IMG/VR virus record: IMGVR_UViG_3300049057_000084
Coordinates: 1 to 39,779 of that record
DNA: 39,779 bases
From: a virus
Reading direction: 5' to 3' (one strand)
The translations under genes were made by a program, and so were the position numbers. The notes under the pieces were generated by a model, which saw nothing but the letters and a program-made list of their open reading frames with translations, was not told where the DNA came from and did not search any database. Below, piece by piece: positions 7,613 through 16,431 of this stretch. How positions within the stretch are numbered: position 1 is the first letter of the stretch; every line of letters begins with the position of its first letter.

Positions 7613-8488
7613 ATGGGAGCAGAGGACATTTCAAATATCGACGTTGACGGTTTGCTAGCGCAAGCTAACACGCCTCACGAAATGCCAATGGGCGATGATG
7701 TGGGCGCACCACAAGAGCAAGCGCCAGAGCCACAAGCGCCACAACAAGCGCAAGCTCCCGCGCCAGAGCAAGTACCAACGCCTGCGCAAATGGAAAGGCT
7801 TGTAATCGACGGGCAAGAAATTCAAGCAACAAAAGAGCAGTTAGTAAAATGGGCGCAAATGGGATATTCCGCGCCAAATAAAATAGGACAAATCAAGCAA
7901 GAGTATGAGGCAAAGTTTAAGCCTTACTTGGAAGTAGATCAGTTTGCGCGTGAAAATCCTGAGTGGTGGCAACAAGTTCAAGACTTGTACGCCCAGCGCG
8001 AAGCTTTACGCCAAAAGGCTGATCCAAATAACCCACTCACGCAAGAGCTAAGCCAAGTTAAAAATCAGCTACAAGAATTATCTAAATTTAAAAATGAAAT
8101 TTTACAAGAGCGCACTCAAGCTCAACACAAACAAGAGGACGATGCACTCGATACCGAAATAAAATCCATTCGCGAAAAATTCGCGGATCTAGATTGGAAT
8201 ACGGCAAACGAGCAGGGACACAACCTAGAGCGCCAGGTGCTTACCTATGCTACTCAACGTGGTATCGGTAATTTCCAGGACGCATTTAGAGCGTTTATCT
8301 TTGATAAAGCAGTAGTCAGAGCCGAGGAGCGCGGTAAAGAATCAGTAGGGAAAACCATTCAAAAACAAGTCAAAGCCGGGATTATTGGTAAGTCACCAAC
8401 TCCCACACAAGGCATTCAAAGCACTTCTGTGAAAGGTAAATCCTACGAGGATCTATTAAACGAGGCAAAGCAGGAGCTTGGCCTTTAA
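7613..8488 (+). CDS. Scaffolding protein (putative)
   Basis: The product is 291 aa. It has a Pro/Gln/Ala-rich disordered N-terminal part (about 25-65), a long charged coiled-coil middle (about 95-200) and a basic C-terminus (GKTIQKQVKAGIIGK). This composition and the position between portal and capsid genes are typical of podovirus scaffolds, which drive procapsid assembly and then leave. ATG 7613 follows TAGGAGAG at a good distance and is preferred over TTG 7595. Identification is by composition and synteny rather than a sequence motif. Confidence 0.7.
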   Translation: MGAEDISNIDVDGLLAQANTPHEMPMGDDVGAPQEQAPEPQAPQQAQAPAPEQVPTPAQMERLVIDGQEIQATKEQLVKWAQMGYSAPNKIGQIKQEYEAKFKPYLEVDQFARENPEWWQQVQDLYAQREALRQKADPNNPLTQELSQVKNQLQELSKFKNEILQERTQAQHKQEDDALDTEIKSIREKFADLDWNTANEQGHNLERQVLTYATQRGIGNFQDAFRAFIFDKAVVRAEERGKESVGKTIQKQVKAGIIGKSPTPTQGIQSTSVKGKSYEDLLNEAKQELGL

Positions 8489-8510
8489 CAACTAATCACG
8501 GAGGACACTC

Positions 8511-9434
8511 ATGGCATTAACATGGGGACAAGTGTCGGCCATTACGGAAAAGAAATTTATCCCTAAGATGGTAGACAACATTTTTGATTCTATGGTGCTT
8601 TTAAAGCGCTTTAAAGACGGAGACGTTTACGAATCTGTAGACGGCGGAACGTCGATCATGCAACCGTTAAACTACGCTACTAACTCAAGCGGCGGATGGT
8701 TTTCTGCTAACGATACTATGGACACTACTGACGTAGAATCAATCACGTCAGCTGAGTACGCTTGGTATCAAATGTACGATACTATTTCTATCAGCGGTAT
8801 GGACGAGCGTAAAAATAGTGGTGACGCTGCAGTTTTAAAACTCGTAAAAGAGAAAGTTAAAATTGCTGAGCAAACTGGAATGGATCGCTTGGGCACTGGC
8901 CTTTATAACGCTGGCTCAACATCTAACGCTATTATCGGTTTACGTGCGATCATTAACACGTCAAACACTATTGGCGGTATCTCGCAATCAAGCTACTCAT
9001 GGTGGCAAGGTAAGCTAGATTCTAGCACTACCACTTTGACCTTGGGCGCAATGGCGTCTCGCATGAGCGCATGTAGAATCGGTAGCGATAGACCAACTAT
9101 CATCCCTACTGACTCTACTTATTGGGATAAGTTTCACGGGCTCTTACAACCGCAACAACGCTTTCAAGATTCTAAGTCTGCTAGCGGCGGCTTTAGCTCT
9201 TTACTTTTCCAAGGCGTGCCAGTGGTTGACGATGCTCAATGCCCGTCAGGCTACATGTTTTTCTTAAACGAAAAATACTTAAAGCTTTACTACCATAAGG
9301 ACGCAAACTTTAAGTTTGAAGCATTCGCCAAACCTATTAACCAAGACGCAAAAGTAGCCAAAATCTTATGGATGGGCGCTTTAGCATCTTCTAACAACCG
9401 TATGCATGGCGCTATGAGCGCTCTGACTGCGTAA
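8511..9434 (+). CDS. Major capsid protein
   Basis: The product is 307 aa. It starts at ATG 8511 after CACGGAGGACACTC, a strong ribosome site, as expected for the most abundant virion protein. It follows the scaffold and precedes decoration-like proteins. The sequence has a mixed alpha/beta composition with aromatic-rich beta segments and a central long helix (AAVLKLVKEKVKIAEQTGMDRLG), compatible with an HK97-fold shell protein. No protease gene or long N-terminal delta domain is seen. It is a plausible acceptor for glycosylation by the neighbouring DUF115/Maf-like enzyme because many Ser/Thr residues lie in loop-like segments; that is inference. Confidence 0.8.
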   Translation: MALTWGQVSAITEKKFIPKMVDNIFDSMVLLKRFKDGDVYESVDGGTSIMQPLNYATNSSGGWFSANDTMDTTDVESITSAEYAWYQMYDTISISGMDERKNSGDAAVLKLVKEKVKIAEQTGMDRLGTGLYNAGSTSNAIIGLRAIINTSNTIGGISQSSYSWWQGKLDSSTTTLTLGAMASRMSACRIGSDRPTIIPTDSTYWDKFHGLLQPQQRFQDSKSASGGFSSLLFQGVPVVDDAQCPSGYMFFLNEKYLKLYYHKDANFKFEAFAKPINQDAKVAKILWMGALASSNNRMHGAMSALTA

Positions 9435-9447
9435 GGGGAGGTGACAT

Positions 9448-9900
9448 ATGGGATATAATGGAATTTCACCGATTTTCTTTAAAAGCGTTTCAAACGTAAC
9501 CGCCGTTGCTGACGTACAGCTTGGCACTCGCCGCGTAGAAAGCGGTGAGGAGTACGTTTACTGCTACAACAACACTGGCTCAAGCGTTACTCAAGGCGCT
9601 TTGATGATTAAGAGCTTAACCTCTCTTACTCGTTCAAGCACTGACGCTCTTGACTGGCCGCTTGTGTGCGTAAAGCACGCCGCCGTGCCAGCAGCAGAGT
9701 ACTTCTGGGGCTTAGTGCGTGGTGAGGCAAGCGTAATGTCAATTGCGATGACCGCTGGCGATCTACTAACTGTAGGCGCTGACGGTGCCGTTGCAACGTA
9801 TATTACAGCAACGCTACCGACTGGCGTTTTCATTGGTAAGGCGCTTAGCACGTCAACTGGCAACGCTCAACCAAACTGTCATTTAAGACTATTCGGTTGA
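9448..9900 (+). CDS. Head decoration-like protein
   Basis: The product is 150 aa, beta-rich, Ser/Thr/Ala-rich and acidic to neutral. It starts at ATG 9448 after AAGGGGAGGTGACAT, 13 bp behind the capsid gene. Composition (short hydrophobic strands alternating with Gly/Ser loops, for example TAGDLLTVGADGAVATY) and position fit a capsid-surface protein. The family is not recognised for certain. It is another possible substrate for the adjacent transferase. Confidence 0.5.
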   Translation: MGYNGISPIFFKSVSNVTAVADVQLGTRRVESGEEYVYCYNNTGSSVTQGALMIKSLTSLTRSSTDALDWPLVCVKHAAVPAAEYFWGLVRGEASVMSIAMTAGDLLTVGADGAVATYITATLPTGVFIGKALSTSTGNAQPNCHLRLFG

Positions 9901-9918
9901 TAATCAAAAAGGGGAGAT

Positions 9919-10938
9919 ATGAGTCGAAAGGCTGAAATTACATTAGAGTTTCAAAACTACATCGAAGCGCCGCCAGTTTCAACTGATAGGCTTTACGGTA
10001 CTGCTGCGAGAAATGACGATATTACCGTCAAATCTTGGCGCGGTACTTGGCTAGCCCAAATCAAGGCAAACAAAAAGCGCTTTGGAAGTTTTAAAGACTA
10101 TGGTGTTGGGAAGCTTTTTGACAAATACGCAAAGCGTCCCGCGATTATCGCGGGCGCTGGCCCTTCGCTAAAACATAATGGACATTTGCTAAAAGATCGT
10201 GGCGACATTGCGCTTTTTAGCTGTCTCCATAACTTTCATTTTTTTGAGGACCAGGAAATATACCCCGATTACTACGTAACTTTAGACGCTGGCGATATTA
10301 CAGTGGGAGAAGTTTCAGAGGGCGGTAAATATGATCCTGAGTATTATTGGAACAAAACAAAAGATAAAAAACTAATTGCCTATATTGGCACTAGTCCGCT
10401 CTTGCTAGAGAAATGGCAGGGCGAGATTTATTTTTTCAATGCTCCAATGCCTGACGAATCTTTGAAAAAAGAAATTAACGAGATAGAGGAATTTCACACA
10501 TATATTTCGAACGGCGGTAACGTGCTTGGCGCGTGTCTGTATGCCGCGAAGGGTATTTGTGGAGCTAACCCGATAGCGTTTGTTGGTGCGGATTTTTGTT
10601 TCAGCTATGACAAAAAGTTTCACGCTTGGGATTCAAAGTATGACGCTAACCTTGGACACGTAATGCGTACTAACGACGTTTACGGCAACAAGGTTTTAAC
10701 GTGGGCGTCTTACATGGGTTTTAAATCGTGGTTTGATTTTGTCGCAATTAAAGTGCCCGGCATTTGGATAAATTGTACAGAGGGCGGAACTTTCGGCGCA
10801 TATCCTGACGGTAACATCATGGCGGTTAAGCAAATGGAGCTACAAGAATTTCTAGATATGTATTCACTAAATCGACACATAAAAGATCAATGCCTTGATC
10901 CTGAAAATGCAGCTTCTAAAGGTATTGTACTTTTTTAA
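9919..10938 (+). CDS. DUF115/Maf-like glycosyltransferase (MptE-like fold)
   Basis: The product is 339 aa with the hallmarks of the DUF115/MAF_flag10 family: the nucleotide-sugar loop AGAGPSL (78-84), PDYYVTLDAGD (116-126), SNGGNVLGA (197-205), PIAFVGADF (218-226) and NCTEGG (285-290). In bacteria Maf proteins transfer nonulosonic acids such as pseudaminic or legionaminic acid to Ser/Thr of flagellin; other members of the fold are pterin pyrophosphokinases (MptE). The phage copy is shorter than most Maf proteins (commonly 450-700 aa), so it is mostly the catalytic core. There is no flagellin here. It sits between head genes and starts after AAAAGGGGAGATATG, suggesting high late expression and a virion substrate. 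A function outside glycosylation cannot be excluded. Confidence 0.8.
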   Translation: MSRKAEITLEFQNYIEAPPVSTDRLYGTAARNDDITVKSWRGTWLAQIKANKKRFGSFKDYGVGKLFDKYAKRPAIIAGAGPSLKHNGHLLKDRGDIALFSCLHNFHFFEDQEIYPDYYVTLDAGDITVGEVSEGGKYDPEYYWNKTKDKKLIAYIGTSPLLLEKWQGEIYFFNAPMPDESLKKEINEIEEFHTYISNGGNVLGACLYAAKGICGANPIAFVGADFCFSYDKKFHAWDSKYDANLGHVMRTNDVYGNKVLTWASYMGFKSWFDFVAIKVPGIWINCTEGGTFGAYPDGNIMAVKQMELQEFLDMYSLNRHIKDQCLDPENAASKGIVLF

Positions 10939-10950
10939 AAGGGGTAAAAA

Positions 10951-11220
10951 ATGGCTTTCTCTATTTCTACAATTCATAACAGTGTGTTTGGCGATCTTCG
11001 CGTTGCGATTCTGTCATGCACTATTGATAGTGCTTCTGGTAACATTAACACTGGCTTTCAAAGTGTTTACGGCGCTCACATTATGCCGGGCTCAATGGCG
11101 ACAGCGGGCATCACGCTAGTTAGAAACGTAGGCTCTGGCGCCACAGCACGCGCAGGATACGTAAACGTAAATTCTGGCGCAGCGGGTGACGTTTTCGTTT
11201 TATCGGTTTACGGAAAGTAA
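10951..11220 (+). CDS. Small virion-like protein, 89 aa
   Basis: The product is beta-rich and Gly/Ser/Ala-rich (segments such as NVGSGATARAGYVNVNSG). It begins at ATG 10951 after AAAAGGGGTAAAA, a good ribosome site. It has no Cys-rich or catalytic motif. Composition and position among head genes suggest a small capsid-associated or head-completion protein. Family not recognised. Confidence 0.55.
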   Translation: MAFSISTIHNSVFGDLRVAILSCTIDSASGNINTGFQSVYGAHIMPGSMATAGITLVRNVGSGATARAGYVNVNSGAAGDVFVLSVYGK

Positions 11221-11222
11221 GC

Positions 11223-11600
11223 ATGAGCTTTTTTAAGGCGCTGCTTATCTGGCTCTCCCGATTAATTTTCGGGGCACGGGCCTTACCAGCTAAAGCACAA
11301 GCTAAAGCGCTTTCGGCTTCAAATGAGGCCGTGGTTTATTTTGCTGATGATCCCGTACTAACGAAACAAAAAGACGATTTTCTAGCTGGCGCTAAGCGGC
11401 CCGATTGGAATGAGGAGGACGTTTACAGTGCTAAAATTTACGCTCAAGAATTATTTGATTCGCGGGCGCTAGTTGATCTTGATAGCCTTCCCGCTCACTA
11501 CTTCAATTTAATTGATGACGCCAATCTTTTAGAGTCAAAGGCAAGCGTTGACCGTTTAGCGAAAAAGCTAGCCGATGAAATAGCTAGAAGGGGCGTGTAA
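11223..11600 (+). CDS. Helical protein with N-terminal hydrophobic segment
   Basis: The product is 125 aa. The first 25 residues (MSFFKALLIWLSRLIFGARAL) are amphipathic or weakly membrane-seeking, and the rest is charged and helical (for example SVDRLAKKLADEIARRGV). It begins two bases after the preceding stop. It could be a head-tail joining or internal virion protein with a membrane-active end. No family is recognised. Confidence 0.5.
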   Translation: MSFFKALLIWLSRLIFGARALPAKAQAKALSASNEAVVYFADDPVLTKQKDDFLAGAKRPDWNEEDVYSAKIYAQELFDSRALVDLDSLPAHYFNLIDDANLLESKASVDRLAKKLADEIARRGV

Positions 11601-12470
11601 GTGGCAATAGTGTTTGCTGTTCGCGGAGATAGTTTAGACGCTAGATACTCAAGCGGCGGTAAGACTGGCACACGTACAAGCTCTACGCTGGTCGTGCCAA
11701 ACACAGCTACGACTGGCGCACTCGGCGGCGTAGCGATTGACTTTAACACTGTAGCAAGCTCTAAAGCGGCAACGTGGAACGCATCATCTAATACGCCAAA
11801 CGGGCGCGCTATTTCTGCAAATCATGGCTACGTCCCGCAGTATTCTGGCGCGCCATCATCACGCCGTGCGATTATAAATCTCTCGGCAAACTCTGGGCGC
11901 TTAGGCGAAATAGAATTAACACATGAAACGACCACGGGAAATATAAACGTCACCGCGATAAATGCCGCTGGAACAGTTTGCATAAATGCGGCAAGCGCCG
12001 GAGCCTTTTCGCCAACATCGGGCACTAGATATGACATAAGTTTCGCTTGGGACGGCACCACTACAGCAAACTCTTTTAAGGTTTACGTAGATGCAGCACT
12101 GCTTGGCAGTCTCACTCCGGGCACAGCGTTTGAGGCTGGCTGGACAAACACATATTTTAAAGAAATTATTTTAGGCGTCTCGCGAGCATCATCCGCAGCG
12201 CTACATCGCACTGACGAACTAGTGGTATGGGATACGGTTATAGATTTTACTGCTAACGTAGCGCTTGAATCTGGTAACGGTTTATTAAACGGTGCAAGCC
12301 GCTCAAGCTACGTAAGCGTGTCAGCGTTTGACGGGCTTAATTCTACTGATCCAGGCATAGCAAACGTCGCAAGCGGCACCTCATATTATATTAACGGCAC
12401 GTCCTACACTGGTACGATGACCGCGTCAGGCGGGAGCACGCACTCAAGCTCATATAATTGGAGTAACTAA
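11601..12470 (+). CDS. LamG/concanavalin-like virion surface protein
   Basis: The product is 289 aa with GTG start 11601 immediately after the preceding stop. The pattern of short strands, the segment RYDISFAWDGTTT and FKVYVDAALLGSL suggest a concanavalin/LamG-type jelly roll across about 25-215. Near the C-terminus, PGIANVASGTSYYINGTSYT is a motif I recognise from many phage surface proteins, where it recurs before polymeric or domain tails. It probably decorates the capsid or binds carbohydrate. It is Ser/Thr-rich, so it is another possible glycosylation target. Confidence 0.55.
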   Translation: MAIVFAVRGDSLDARYSSGGKTGTRTSSTLVVPNTATTGALGGVAIDFNTVASSKAATWNASSNTPNGRAISANHGYVPQYSGAPSSRRAIINLSANSGRLGEIELTHETTTGNINVTAINAAGTVCINAASAGAFSPTSGTRYDISFAWDGTTTANSFKVYVDAALLGSLTPGTAFEAGWTNTYFKEIILGVSRASSAALHRTDELVVWDTVIDFTANVALESGNGLLNGASRSSYVSVSAFDGLNSTDPGIANVASGTSYYINGTSYTGTMTASGGSTHSSSYNWSN

Positions 12471-12482
12471 AAGGAGTTTTTT

Positions 12483-12836
12483 ATGTCATACGGACCTTTA
12501 GCAATTTACCCTGACACGATAGCGTCAGGTGCATCAACATCGAGTGGAGTTTACCTAGATCGCTCCTACAAAAACGTACTATTGCAAGTGGGCACTATGA
12601 GTACAGGTGTCGCGATAAACGTGCAAGGCAAAGCGCGCTCGTCAGATTCCTACTACTCTCTTTATCATCCCGTGATTAACTCAAGCACAGTAACCACAAA
12701 TTCATTTGTGATTAGCGCCGTAGTTGGCGATAACGGCGGCATTGTACCAATACCAAACGGTTTACAATATATCCGCTTTCGCGGCACTGGCGTCGTATCT
12801 GGCGGCGTTTCTTTTACAGTAATTTGCTCAGATTAA
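12483..12836 (+). CDS. Beta-rich virion-like protein, 117 aa
   Basis: ATG 12483 follows AAAAGGAGTTTTTT, a clear ribosome site. The product is almost entirely short hydrophobic strands and Ser/Thr/Gly loops (for example GVAINVQGKARSSDSYY), without catalytic residues or membrane segments. A head decoration or joining role is plausible from position. Family not recognised. Confidence 0.5.
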   Translation: MSYGPLAIYPDTIASGASTSSGVYLDRSYKNVLLQVGTMSTGVAINVQGKARSSDSYYSLYHPVINSSTVTTNSFVISAVVGDNGGIVPIPNGLQYIRFRGTGVVSGGVSFTVICSD

Positions 12837-12850
12837 TTAGGAGGGCACTT

Positions 12851-13219
12851 ATGAGTTTAGTAAGGGTTTATAATAGAAATGTTTATCCCTATAAGGAAAA
12901 CTTCAAAGGCGAATGGATCACTATCCAGCCAAACGAGTTTGTAACTATGGATGATAAGAAAGCGCAAATGTTTATGGGTACGTATGCGCCAGCGAAAAAA
13001 ACGCCAATGGGCGAAGACGATCCCATATATTTTAAAAAGCTAGAAGTGGTTGAGGTAGATAACGCTCCTGCAAAAGAGGAAACGCGTTTTATCTGCAACG
13101 CTGACGGCACAGAGCATGCGACGAAAGAAGCGCTTGAAAAATGGGAAGCCGAGCACCACTTAGACAAGCTCACTGACGTTAAGGTCGCTGACGAAATTAG
13201 AAAAAAAGCTAAGAAATAG
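12851..13219 (+). CDS. Charged protein at the end of the head block, 122 aa
   Basis: ATG 12851 follows TTAGGAGGGCACTT, a strong ribosome site, and is preferred over an upstream in-frame alternative at 12824. The N-terminal half is a small beta module (MSLVRVYNRNVYPY), followed by a charged linker and a Lys-rich helical C-terminus. It is the last gene before a pair of terminator-like hairpins. Possible head-completion protein; not identified. Confidence 0.5.
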   Translation: MSLVRVYNRNVYPYKENFKGEWITIQPNEFVTMDDKKAQMFMGTYAPAKKTPMGEDDPIYFKKLEVVEVDNAPAKEETRFICNADGTEHATKEALEKWEAEHHLDKLTDVKVADEIRKKAKK

Positions 13220-13282
13220 CGTCCACGGATTCGGACGCGGCCCGCGCCTTGCGCCGCTCTCGTCAGGGCGCGGGAGTTTTTT
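13219..13282 (+). terminator. Two hairpins, the second with a T-tract (intrinsic terminator)
   Basis: The first hairpin pairs GCGTCC (13219-13224) with GGACGC (13233-13238). The second pairs CCCGCGCC (13241-13248) with GGCGCGGG (13267-13274) around an 18-base loop and is followed by AG and six Ts (13277-13282). The second is a good rho-independent terminator candidate for the head-gene transcript, although its loop is longer than usual. Confidence 0.65.
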
Positions 13283-13299
13283 AACATGGAGGTTTTAAC

Positions 13300-13944
13300 G
13301 TGACTAACGCTAGCATCGAGCAAGCAGCGCGTGAGCAGTACAACGCTGTAAGCGATAGCTTTTACTCGCAAGCCTCTATCATTACGTTAATCAATAAAGC
13401 GCAACAAGAGCTCGCGACAAAAGCGCTTTTGATTGAAAATAAAACTACGTTTGCGACCGTAGCTGGAACGCGTGCCTATAGCTATCCTTCAAACGTGATA
13501 GCGTTTAAACGCGTTGAGTATTCGGGCGCCAAACTTGATCCAATAGACTTTAGAGATGACGATTTAGTAAACCTTTACCCTACGACTACGACAACCGGAA
13601 CGCCGCGCTTTTACTCGATATGGGATAAGCAAATATACTTGCGCCCCATTCCCGCAGCGGTCGCAACTGTTACGGTTTACGTATATTCAGAGCCAACTAT
13701 CATGACGCTTTCAACTGAAACGCCAGAGGTGCCGACGCAATTTCATTTAGGCTTAACTGATTACATTCTCATGCACATGGCCGCCAAAGATGGGAACTTA
13801 CAGTTAGCTAGTTGGCATCAAAACATTTGGGAAAAGTTTGTAAAAGACGCAATCAGGTGGAAGCAAAAAGAAAAAGTAACTGACGGCTTTCGTGCCGTGA
13901 AATCTGAGGATTTAGCTAGAAAAACTGTTTTAGGAGTTAAGTGA
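13300..13944 (+). CDS. Head-tail adaptor protein (putative)
   Basis: The product is 214 aa. GTG 13300 follows GGAGG by six or seven bases and sits right after the terminator-like hairpins. The N-terminal helices (MTNASIEQAAREQYN, ITLINKAQQELATKALL) and a central beta region (YPSNVIAFKRVEYSG, IYLRPIPAAVATVTVYV) resemble the head-tail connector or adaptor proteins that sit below the portal in podoviruses. The next gene overlaps in a GTGAG-type junction, so the two are probably coupled. Assignment by pattern and position. Confidence 0.55.
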   Translation: MTNASIEQAAREQYNAVSDSFYSQASIITLINKAQQELATKALLIENKTTFATVAGTRAYSYPSNVIAFKRVEYSGAKLDPIDFRDDDLVNLYPTTTTTGTPRFYSIWDKQIYLRPIPAAVATVTVYVYSEPTIMTLSTETPEVPTQFHLGLTDYILMHMAAKDGNLQLASWHQNIWEKFVKDAIRWKQKEKVTDGFRAVKSEDLARKTVLGVK

Positions 13945-15836
13945 GAAGGATTTATCCGAGCAAGACACCTATACGTCCTGACGGCGGCTTAAACAATAAG
14001 TTTGCGCCAGCGCTCATTGGCGATAACGAATCACCAGACTGCCTAAACGTAAGCTTTGGCGACGGCGCTGTAGGTACGCGCGGCGGATCCAGTAAACTAA
14101 ATACGGCAAGCGTTGGCTCTTATGTTTGCGATGGGCTCTATACGCGCCATGATCAAACGGGCGCTGAGACTATGTGCGCATGGTATGGCGGTAGTATGTG
14201 GGCTGTTAACGGTACCTCTGGCGTCACTGTACCAAGCGCCACAAGCATTTGGACCGCTGGCCAGCGAGTAGCAAGCGCTGAGTATCAGAATCAAATTTTC
14301 TTCGGTAACGGCGGCTCTATTCCCATGAAATGGAATGGTACAGACTTTACACGCCACGGCGTTTACCCGCCCACGACAACGGCAACGGTAGCGACTGCGC
14401 CAACGGGTACCGGACGCACGGGCTCGTTTAGTTATAAGTTTACTTACGTAAATAGCTATAGCGTTGAGGGTGACGTTTCTCCTGTGACGAATACGCACAC
14501 GCTAGCAAATGAGAATGCGCGCTTAACTTCTATTCCGGTAGCGCCGCAAAGCTTTGGCGTAAGCGCTCGGCGCATTTACCGCACCACTAACGGCGGCACG
14601 AGCTATAAGCTTGTGACCACGCTAAATGATAACTCTACGACAACGTATGACGATGCGGTAGCTGACGCTTCACTAGGCGCGACGGCGCCAACTGATAACG
14701 GCGTACCGCCGCTTTATAACTCAATTGTTTATCATCAAAATAGATTATTCGCGCTTGATCCTTCAAACTTAAACTACGTGATGTATTCAGAGCTTGGCGA
14801 GCCGCACACGTGGGCTACGACTAACTTTTTAAAGGTTGGCGATAATACTTCTGACTTATGCCGGGGCTTAGGCGTTTACGATAACGCTATTTACGTCGTG
14901 TGTGATAATTCAAAATGGCTAATTTACTTACCTGATCCAAGCGATGCGACCACGTGGCAAGTGTTAAAAGTTAAGGGCGCGCACGGCTCTAAATCTCCAT
15001 TTTGCTTACTTGATGTTAAAGACGGCTTGTTATTTCCAGCAATGCAGAATGATAAGTTTGTTGGCTTTGGCATGGTAAAAGGAAACTCTCAAAGCCAAAG
15101 CGAAACGCTTTTAACAGTAAATGCCGTGGGCTCTGATTTAATTTCTAATCGCATAGAGCCTGATATGTTTGATATGAACGATACCTATATAGGGAATATA
15201 TCTGGCACCGTTTTTAAAAATAAAGCGTATATTACGCTAACGAAAGCCTCAGCTAATTCTACCAATAACCGCGTTTACGTTTACGATTTTTCTATTGATA
15301 ACATCACTAAAAAGCAAAAAGCCGTTTGGGCGCCGTACACTGGCTGGAATGCCGCGCAGTTTACTATCTGGAATGGTAGCTTATATTTTGGCTCGTCAAC
15401 GGCTAACGGTTTTATTTACCAAGCCGAAACGTCTACGTATAACGATGACGGCTCAGCGATTAACTCTTACTTCTGGACCAAAGAATTTGCGGGCTATGAT
15501 GGCGAGTACAGCTACAATAAAGACTACCGCCATGCTAGACTGTTAGTGGATTTGCCGGGCGCATACTATATGAATGTCGCTTACAAAACTGACTCCGATG
15601 ATAGTGACGGTACAAACATACAACTCGATTTAACCCCCGGCGGTTCTTTGTGGGGCGTTATGGTTTGGGGCGTAGACAATTGGGGCGGCGGGGCTTTGCG
15701 CTCTGAAAAAGAAATCAAAATCGGCGGCGCCAGGGGCAAGAGAATACAGTTTAAATTTTCAAATCAAAATACAGTTAATCAAATGTTTAAAGTTCACTGG
15801 TTTAGCTTTGCATATAATCTGAAAGGATTTAGATAA
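13941..15836 (+). CDS. Tail hub/neck protein of podovirus type (putative)
   Basis: The product is 631 aa. It begins with the recognisable segment PDGGLNNKFAPALIGDNESP and has repeated strand-turn modules with Trp/Tyr-rich blades (for example YHQNRLFALDPSNLNYVMYS, IWNGSLYFGSS). These suggest a beta-propeller-like fold as in P22 gp10-class DNA-stabilisation or hub proteins. It follows the adaptor with a 4-bp overlap and precedes ejection proteins, the order expected in short-tailed phages. The exact family is not certain. Confidence 0.6.
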   Translation: MRRIYPSKTPIRPDGGLNNKFAPALIGDNESPDCLNVSFGDGAVGTRGGSSKLNTASVGSYVCDGLYTRHDQTGAETMCAWYGGSMWAVNGTSGVTVPSATSIWTAGQRVASAEYQNQIFFGNGGSIPMKWNGTDFTRHGVYPPTTTATVATAPTGTGRTGSFSYKFTYVNSYSVEGDVSPVTNTHTLANENARLTSIPVAPQSFGVSARRIYRTTNGGTSYKLVTTLNDNSTTTYDDAVADASLGATAPTDNGVPPLYNSIVYHQNRLFALDPSNLNYVMYSELGEPHTWATTNFLKVGDNTSDLCRGLGVYDNAIYVVCDNSKWLIYLPDPSDATTWQVLKVKGAHGSKSPFCLLDVKDGLLFPAMQNDKFVGFGMVKGNSQSQSETLLTVNAVGSDLISNRIEPDMFDMNDTYIGNISGTVFKNKAYITLTKASANSTNNRVYVYDFSIDNITKKQKAVWAPYTGWNAAQFTIWNGSLYFGSSTANGFIYQAETSTYNDDGSAINSYFWTKEFAGYDGEYSYNKDYRHARLLVDLPGAYYMNVAYKTDSDDSDGTNIQLDLTPGGSLWGVMVWGVDNWGGGALRSEKEIKIGGARGKRIQFKFSNQNTVNQMFKVHWFSFAYNLKGFR

Positions 15837-15837
15837 T

Positions 15838-16431
15838 ATGGCACTACCGAATCAACCACAACCGAATGCCTTTGCTCCTAAGCCGCCAATGGCTCCACAA
15901 GCGCCACAAGTAAACCCTTACGAGCAATTTAGAAAGCAGGCTGAGCAGCGCAATCAAGCGCAAATGCAGCAGCAGCAAAATGCTATGCAAAGACGTTTTG
16001 CTCAGCTTGGCGGCGGACCATCTGGCGCGCAAATTAAAATGCAACAAGAGGCCCAGCGCCAAGGTAACGAGGATTTATCTAATCAGATTGGCTCTATCAA
16101 CGCGCAAGAGGCGCAAGCTAACCAACAACAAAATCAGTTTCAGCAGCAATTTGGCTTAGAGCAAACAAAAGCTCTAGCGGGCATTGATATGGCTCGCAGA
16201 CAGTCAGCACTTGATGAGCAAGGGCAATTGTTTAACCAAGCGCAAGCTCAGCTGGGCAGCGCTCATAACGCTCCGAGATTTGAGCAAGAGATTGGTCGTT
16301 ATCAAAATTTATTAAATAATCAGGGCGGCTTTGGCGATTACTATGCGCAGTTACAACAATACGCAAATCCAATGCTAAGGCGCTTGCAAGCTGATCCTGG
16401 CGCGGTATCAGCACAAGGAGGGCAAGTCTAA
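15838..16431 (+). CDS. Gln-rich DNA-ejection/internal virion protein
   Basis: The product is 197 aa and very rich in Gln, Ala, Asn and Met (segments such as QAQMQQQQNAMQRRFAQLGG), with no hydrophobic core. It starts one base after the hub stop and its stop codon shares bases with the next start. Such Gln-rich helical proteins in this position are typical of the ejection-protein set (P22 gp7/gp20/gp16-like role), which leave the capsid with the DNA. Sequence identity to those proteins is not claimed. Confidence 0.55.
   Translation: MALPNQPQPNAFAPKPPMAPQAPQVNPYEQFRKQAEQRNQAQMQQQQNAMQRRFAQLGGGPSGAQIKMQQEAQRQGNEDLSNQIGSINAQEAQANQQQNQFQQQFGLEQTKALAGIDMARRQSALDEQGQLFNQAQAQLGSAHNAPRFEQEIGRYQNLLNNQGGFGDYYAQLQQYANPMLRRLQADPGAVSAQGGQV

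Noticed and set aside
12889-13371. 160-codon minus-strand frame
   Set aside because: It covers a plus-strand gene with a strong ribosome site and the terminator hairpins, and its translation is Ser/Leu-rich without domain features, so it is a shadow.
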